Source: Streptomyces albipurpureus
Lineage (GTDB): Bacteria; Actinomycetota; Actinomycetes; Streptomycetales; Streptomycetaceae
Direction: 5' to 3'
Assembly (NCBI RefSeq): GCF_023701525.1
Contig: NZ_JAMQAW010000042.1
Location: 92,207 to 156,206 of the forward strand
Length of the DNA stretch: 64,000 nt
The position numbers were made by a program, and so were the translations under genes. The notes under the pieces are model-generated. The model was not told the origin of the DNA, ran no database searches, and saw nothing but the letters and a program-made list of their open reading frames with translations. Shown in pieces: positions 62,624 to 64,000 of the stretch (its first letter is position 1; each line of letters opens with the position of its first letter).

Positions 62624-63042
62624 GACTGTCCTCGGGAGGCGTGTTGCGGCTGGGTGGGTGTGGCGCGCCGGGCGGGGTTCGGGATGAGGTGCATGCCGAG
62701 CCTGTTCTCCAGGGCGCCCAAGGGCGGCAGGTATTGCTCGTCCAGGCGATTAGTGAGGTCGGTGGGGATGGGAGCGGTTTTGTAGGCCAGGAACTTCACC
62801 GCTGTTGCAAGAGCGTCGCGCTGGTCTTCGGCGCGGGCAGTGGTCAGTCGCGCGCGACTGAGGAGTCGGTCAAGCCAGATTGCCGTGGGAGTCACGAAGG
62901 CGATCACGATGAGTGCACTGAGCACACTGGGCCCATCGAGGGCGATCTTGAACGACATGAGGTTGGTGGCCTTGGGTTCTCTGCGCTGTCGGATAGGTGG
63001 GTGAGACATCGGCATGGAGGTGGCGACGATGTGGTCGGGCAC
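62620..63042 (-). CDS. Small membrane protein, 140 aa
   Basis: One membrane helix (about 36-56, LSALIVIAFVTPTAIWLDRLL) and a polar C-terminus with an amphipathic helix. GTG start 63042 is uncertain; ATG at 62958 or 63015 also possible. Function unknown. Confidence 0.5.
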   Translation of the reverse strand: MPDHIVATSMPMSHPPIRQRREPKATNLMSFKIALDGPSVLSALIVIAFVTPTAIWLDRLLSRARLTTARAEDQRDALATAVKFLAYKTAPIPTDLTNRLDEQYLPPLGALENRLGMHLIPNPARRATPTQPQHASRGQS

Positions 63043-63110
63043 TGCGAGGGCCGGAGGCTCTGCGATGTCCCCTCAAGCGGCCCACGCGGTGCGGTGTGTG
63101 GGCGTGCGGG

Positions 63111-63206
63111 CTACTGGTGGGGGCTGATGCCCAGGGCTTGGAGGACGGTGAAGAGGGCGAAGGCCGCGATCCACAGCAGGAGGCAGGCGGGGGGAGGAGA
63201 GGACAT
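63111..63206 (-). CDS. Very small membrane peptide, 31 aa
   Basis: Frame MSSPPPACLLLWIAAFALFT, then VLQALGISPHQ: one hydrophobic helix and a short tail. Short membrane peptides of this kind are common in actinobacteria. No strong ribosome site; kept at low confidence. Confidence 0.4.
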   Translation of the reverse strand: MSSPPPACLLLWIAAFALFTVLQALGISPHQ

Positions 63207-63236
63207 GAGGGGGTCCCGGTTCGGGGCGTGGGTGGG

Positions 63237-64000
63237 TTAGGTGGGCGAGAGTGCGGGAGGCGTCAGGGGGTGGGTGAAGCGCTGGGACCACTGGGCGTGC
63301 CGGTGGGGTGTGAGGGCGTCTTCGGCGAGTCGGTGCAGTTGGATGTCGCTGGTGCCTGCGGGGGGTTCGACGCATTGGGCGTCGCGGAAGTAGCGCTCCA
63401 TGGGCAGGTGGGTGTTCAGGCCGGCTGCGCCGTGGGTTTGCATGCCGAGGGCGGTGGCGTGTTGGGCGGCGGTGACGCTCGCGTATTTGGCGCTGACCAG
63501 GTCCATGTCGCACGGTGTGCCGTGGTCGAGGCGGGAGGCGGCGTCGTAGACGGCGAGGCGGGAGGTGCGCAGGGAGGACGCGATCGTGCCGATCCGGGCG
63601 CGGACGACTCCTTCGCGGGCTATTCGGGGGCGGTTGTTGACGTAGGTGGTGGTTTGGTCGAGGGCTGCTTGGTGGAGTCCGAGGGCGACGGCGGCGAGGT
63701 TGAGGCGCCCGTAGAGGACGGAGCTGGAGTAGGCGACGTCGAGGCCGTCTCCGACCTCGCCGATGATGTGGCTGTCGGGGACGGTGACCTTGTCGAGGAT
63801 CAACTCGCCGAAGGAGAAGCCGCGCAGGCCGAGCATGGGCGGGTGGGGGGCGAGGGTGACGCCGGGCCGGTCGTGCTCGATCAGGAACGCGGTCAGACCG
63901 CGGCTGGTGTCGCTCTTCTTCCCGGTGCGGACGATGTGTTGAGCGTCATTGAAAATGCCTATGAGTGCGGCAGTTTGGGCAGCTTGGTGCCGACAAGATC
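63237..64000 (-). CDS. Acyl-CoA dehydrogenase, partial (5' end beyond window)
   Basis: The central and C-terminal parts of an acyl-CoA dehydrogenase are clear: RGLTAFLIEHDRPGVTLAPH, GLRGFSFGELILDKVTVPD, ALGLHQAALDQTTTYVNNR, ALGMQTHGAAGLNTHLPMER and YFRDAQCVEPPAGTSDIQLH. It oxidises an acyl-CoA or acyl-ACP using FAD. The frame remains open to base 64000, but the last 50-60 bases have lower GC and a less family-like sequence, so the border may be rearranged. Confidence 0.8.
   Translation of the reverse strand, partial: SCRHQAAQTAALIGIFNDAQHIVRTGKKSDTSRGLTAFLIEHDRPGVTLAPHPPMLGLRGFSFGELILDKVTVPDSHIIGEVGDGLDVAYSSSVLYGRLNLAAVALGLHQAALDQTTTYVNNRPRIAREGVVRARIGTIASSLRTSRLAVYDAASRLDHGTPCDMDLVSAKYASVTAAQHATALGMQTHGAAGLNTHLPMERYFRDAQCVEPPAGTSDIQLHRLAEDALTPHRHAQWSQRFTHPLTPPALSPT

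Noticed and set aside
1..64000. CRISPR array, rRNA or tRNA genes
   Set aside because: No regularly spaced repeats, no rRNA-like stretches and no cloverleaf-type sequence were noticed by eye; a tRNAscan run would settle the tRNA question.

Overview
The window is high-GC actinobacterial DNA, most like Streptomyces: GTG starts are frequent, many genes overlap by 1-4 bases (ATGA, GTGA), and the product families (SWIM zinc finger, PF04672-type methyltransferase, GH15 trehalase, LuxR, GntR and STAS regulators) are typical of that genus. The left two thirds looks like the transfer core of a conjugative element, either an integrative element or a large, possibly linear, plasmid. The right third is accessory or chromosome-like DNA with a small biosynthetic cluster. 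No integrase, replication gene, tRNA, rRNA or CRISPR array was seen.

Layout. Positions 1-8276, plus strand: the end of an AAA+ ATPase gene, then a run of small, tightly coupled plasmid-type genes (membrane-tethered HNH protein, zinc-binding proteins, HAD/PNK-like phosphatase) and a probable toxin-antitoxin pair, closed by a strong bidirectional terminator at 8384-8427. Positions 8449-39446, all minus strand: a conjugation region. It has a VirB2/TrbC-like two-helix protein, a VirB6/VirB1-like membrane protein fused to lysozyme and CHAP-like domains, several VirB8-like single-span proteins, a MobL-type relaxase, a VirD4/TraG coupling protein, a two-domain ClpB-like AAA+ protein with an intein in its second P-loop, an HU-like protein, and a single-chain DNA-dependent RNA polymerase of about 1850 residues. 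That polymerase carries both the beta-type and beta-prime-type catalytic barrels in one polypeptide. No VirB4 ATPase lies inside the window. Positions 39447-42232: an XRE regulator divergent from the transfer genes, then a decayed stretch with a SWIM zinc-finger relic.

Positions 42233-52665: a compact biosynthetic locus. It combines acyl-chain machinery (ACP-ligase fusion, an active ketosynthase, a KS-like partner lacking the catalytic Cys, ACP-thioesterase fusion) with enzymes of nucleobase-glycosidic-bond families (SMUG2/DUF4918-like glycosylase and two nucleoside-deoxyribosyltransferase-fold proteins), a methyltransferase fused to a deaminase-like domain, and an aminoglycoside-phosphotransferase-like kinase. 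Positions 52953-64000: regulators (XRE-TPR, TPR, STAS, LuxR, GntR), a GH15 glycosidase, a methyltransferase and an acyl-CoA dehydrogenase cut by the window edge.

The strongest candidate for something new is the fused RNA polymerase in the transfer region. Arrays of GAAAGG/GATAGG-like hexamers, spaced about one helical turn apart, lie 35-200 bp upstream of the polymerase gene and of several other transfer operons. They may be the operators of an element-wide regulator or promoters read by the element's own polymerase.
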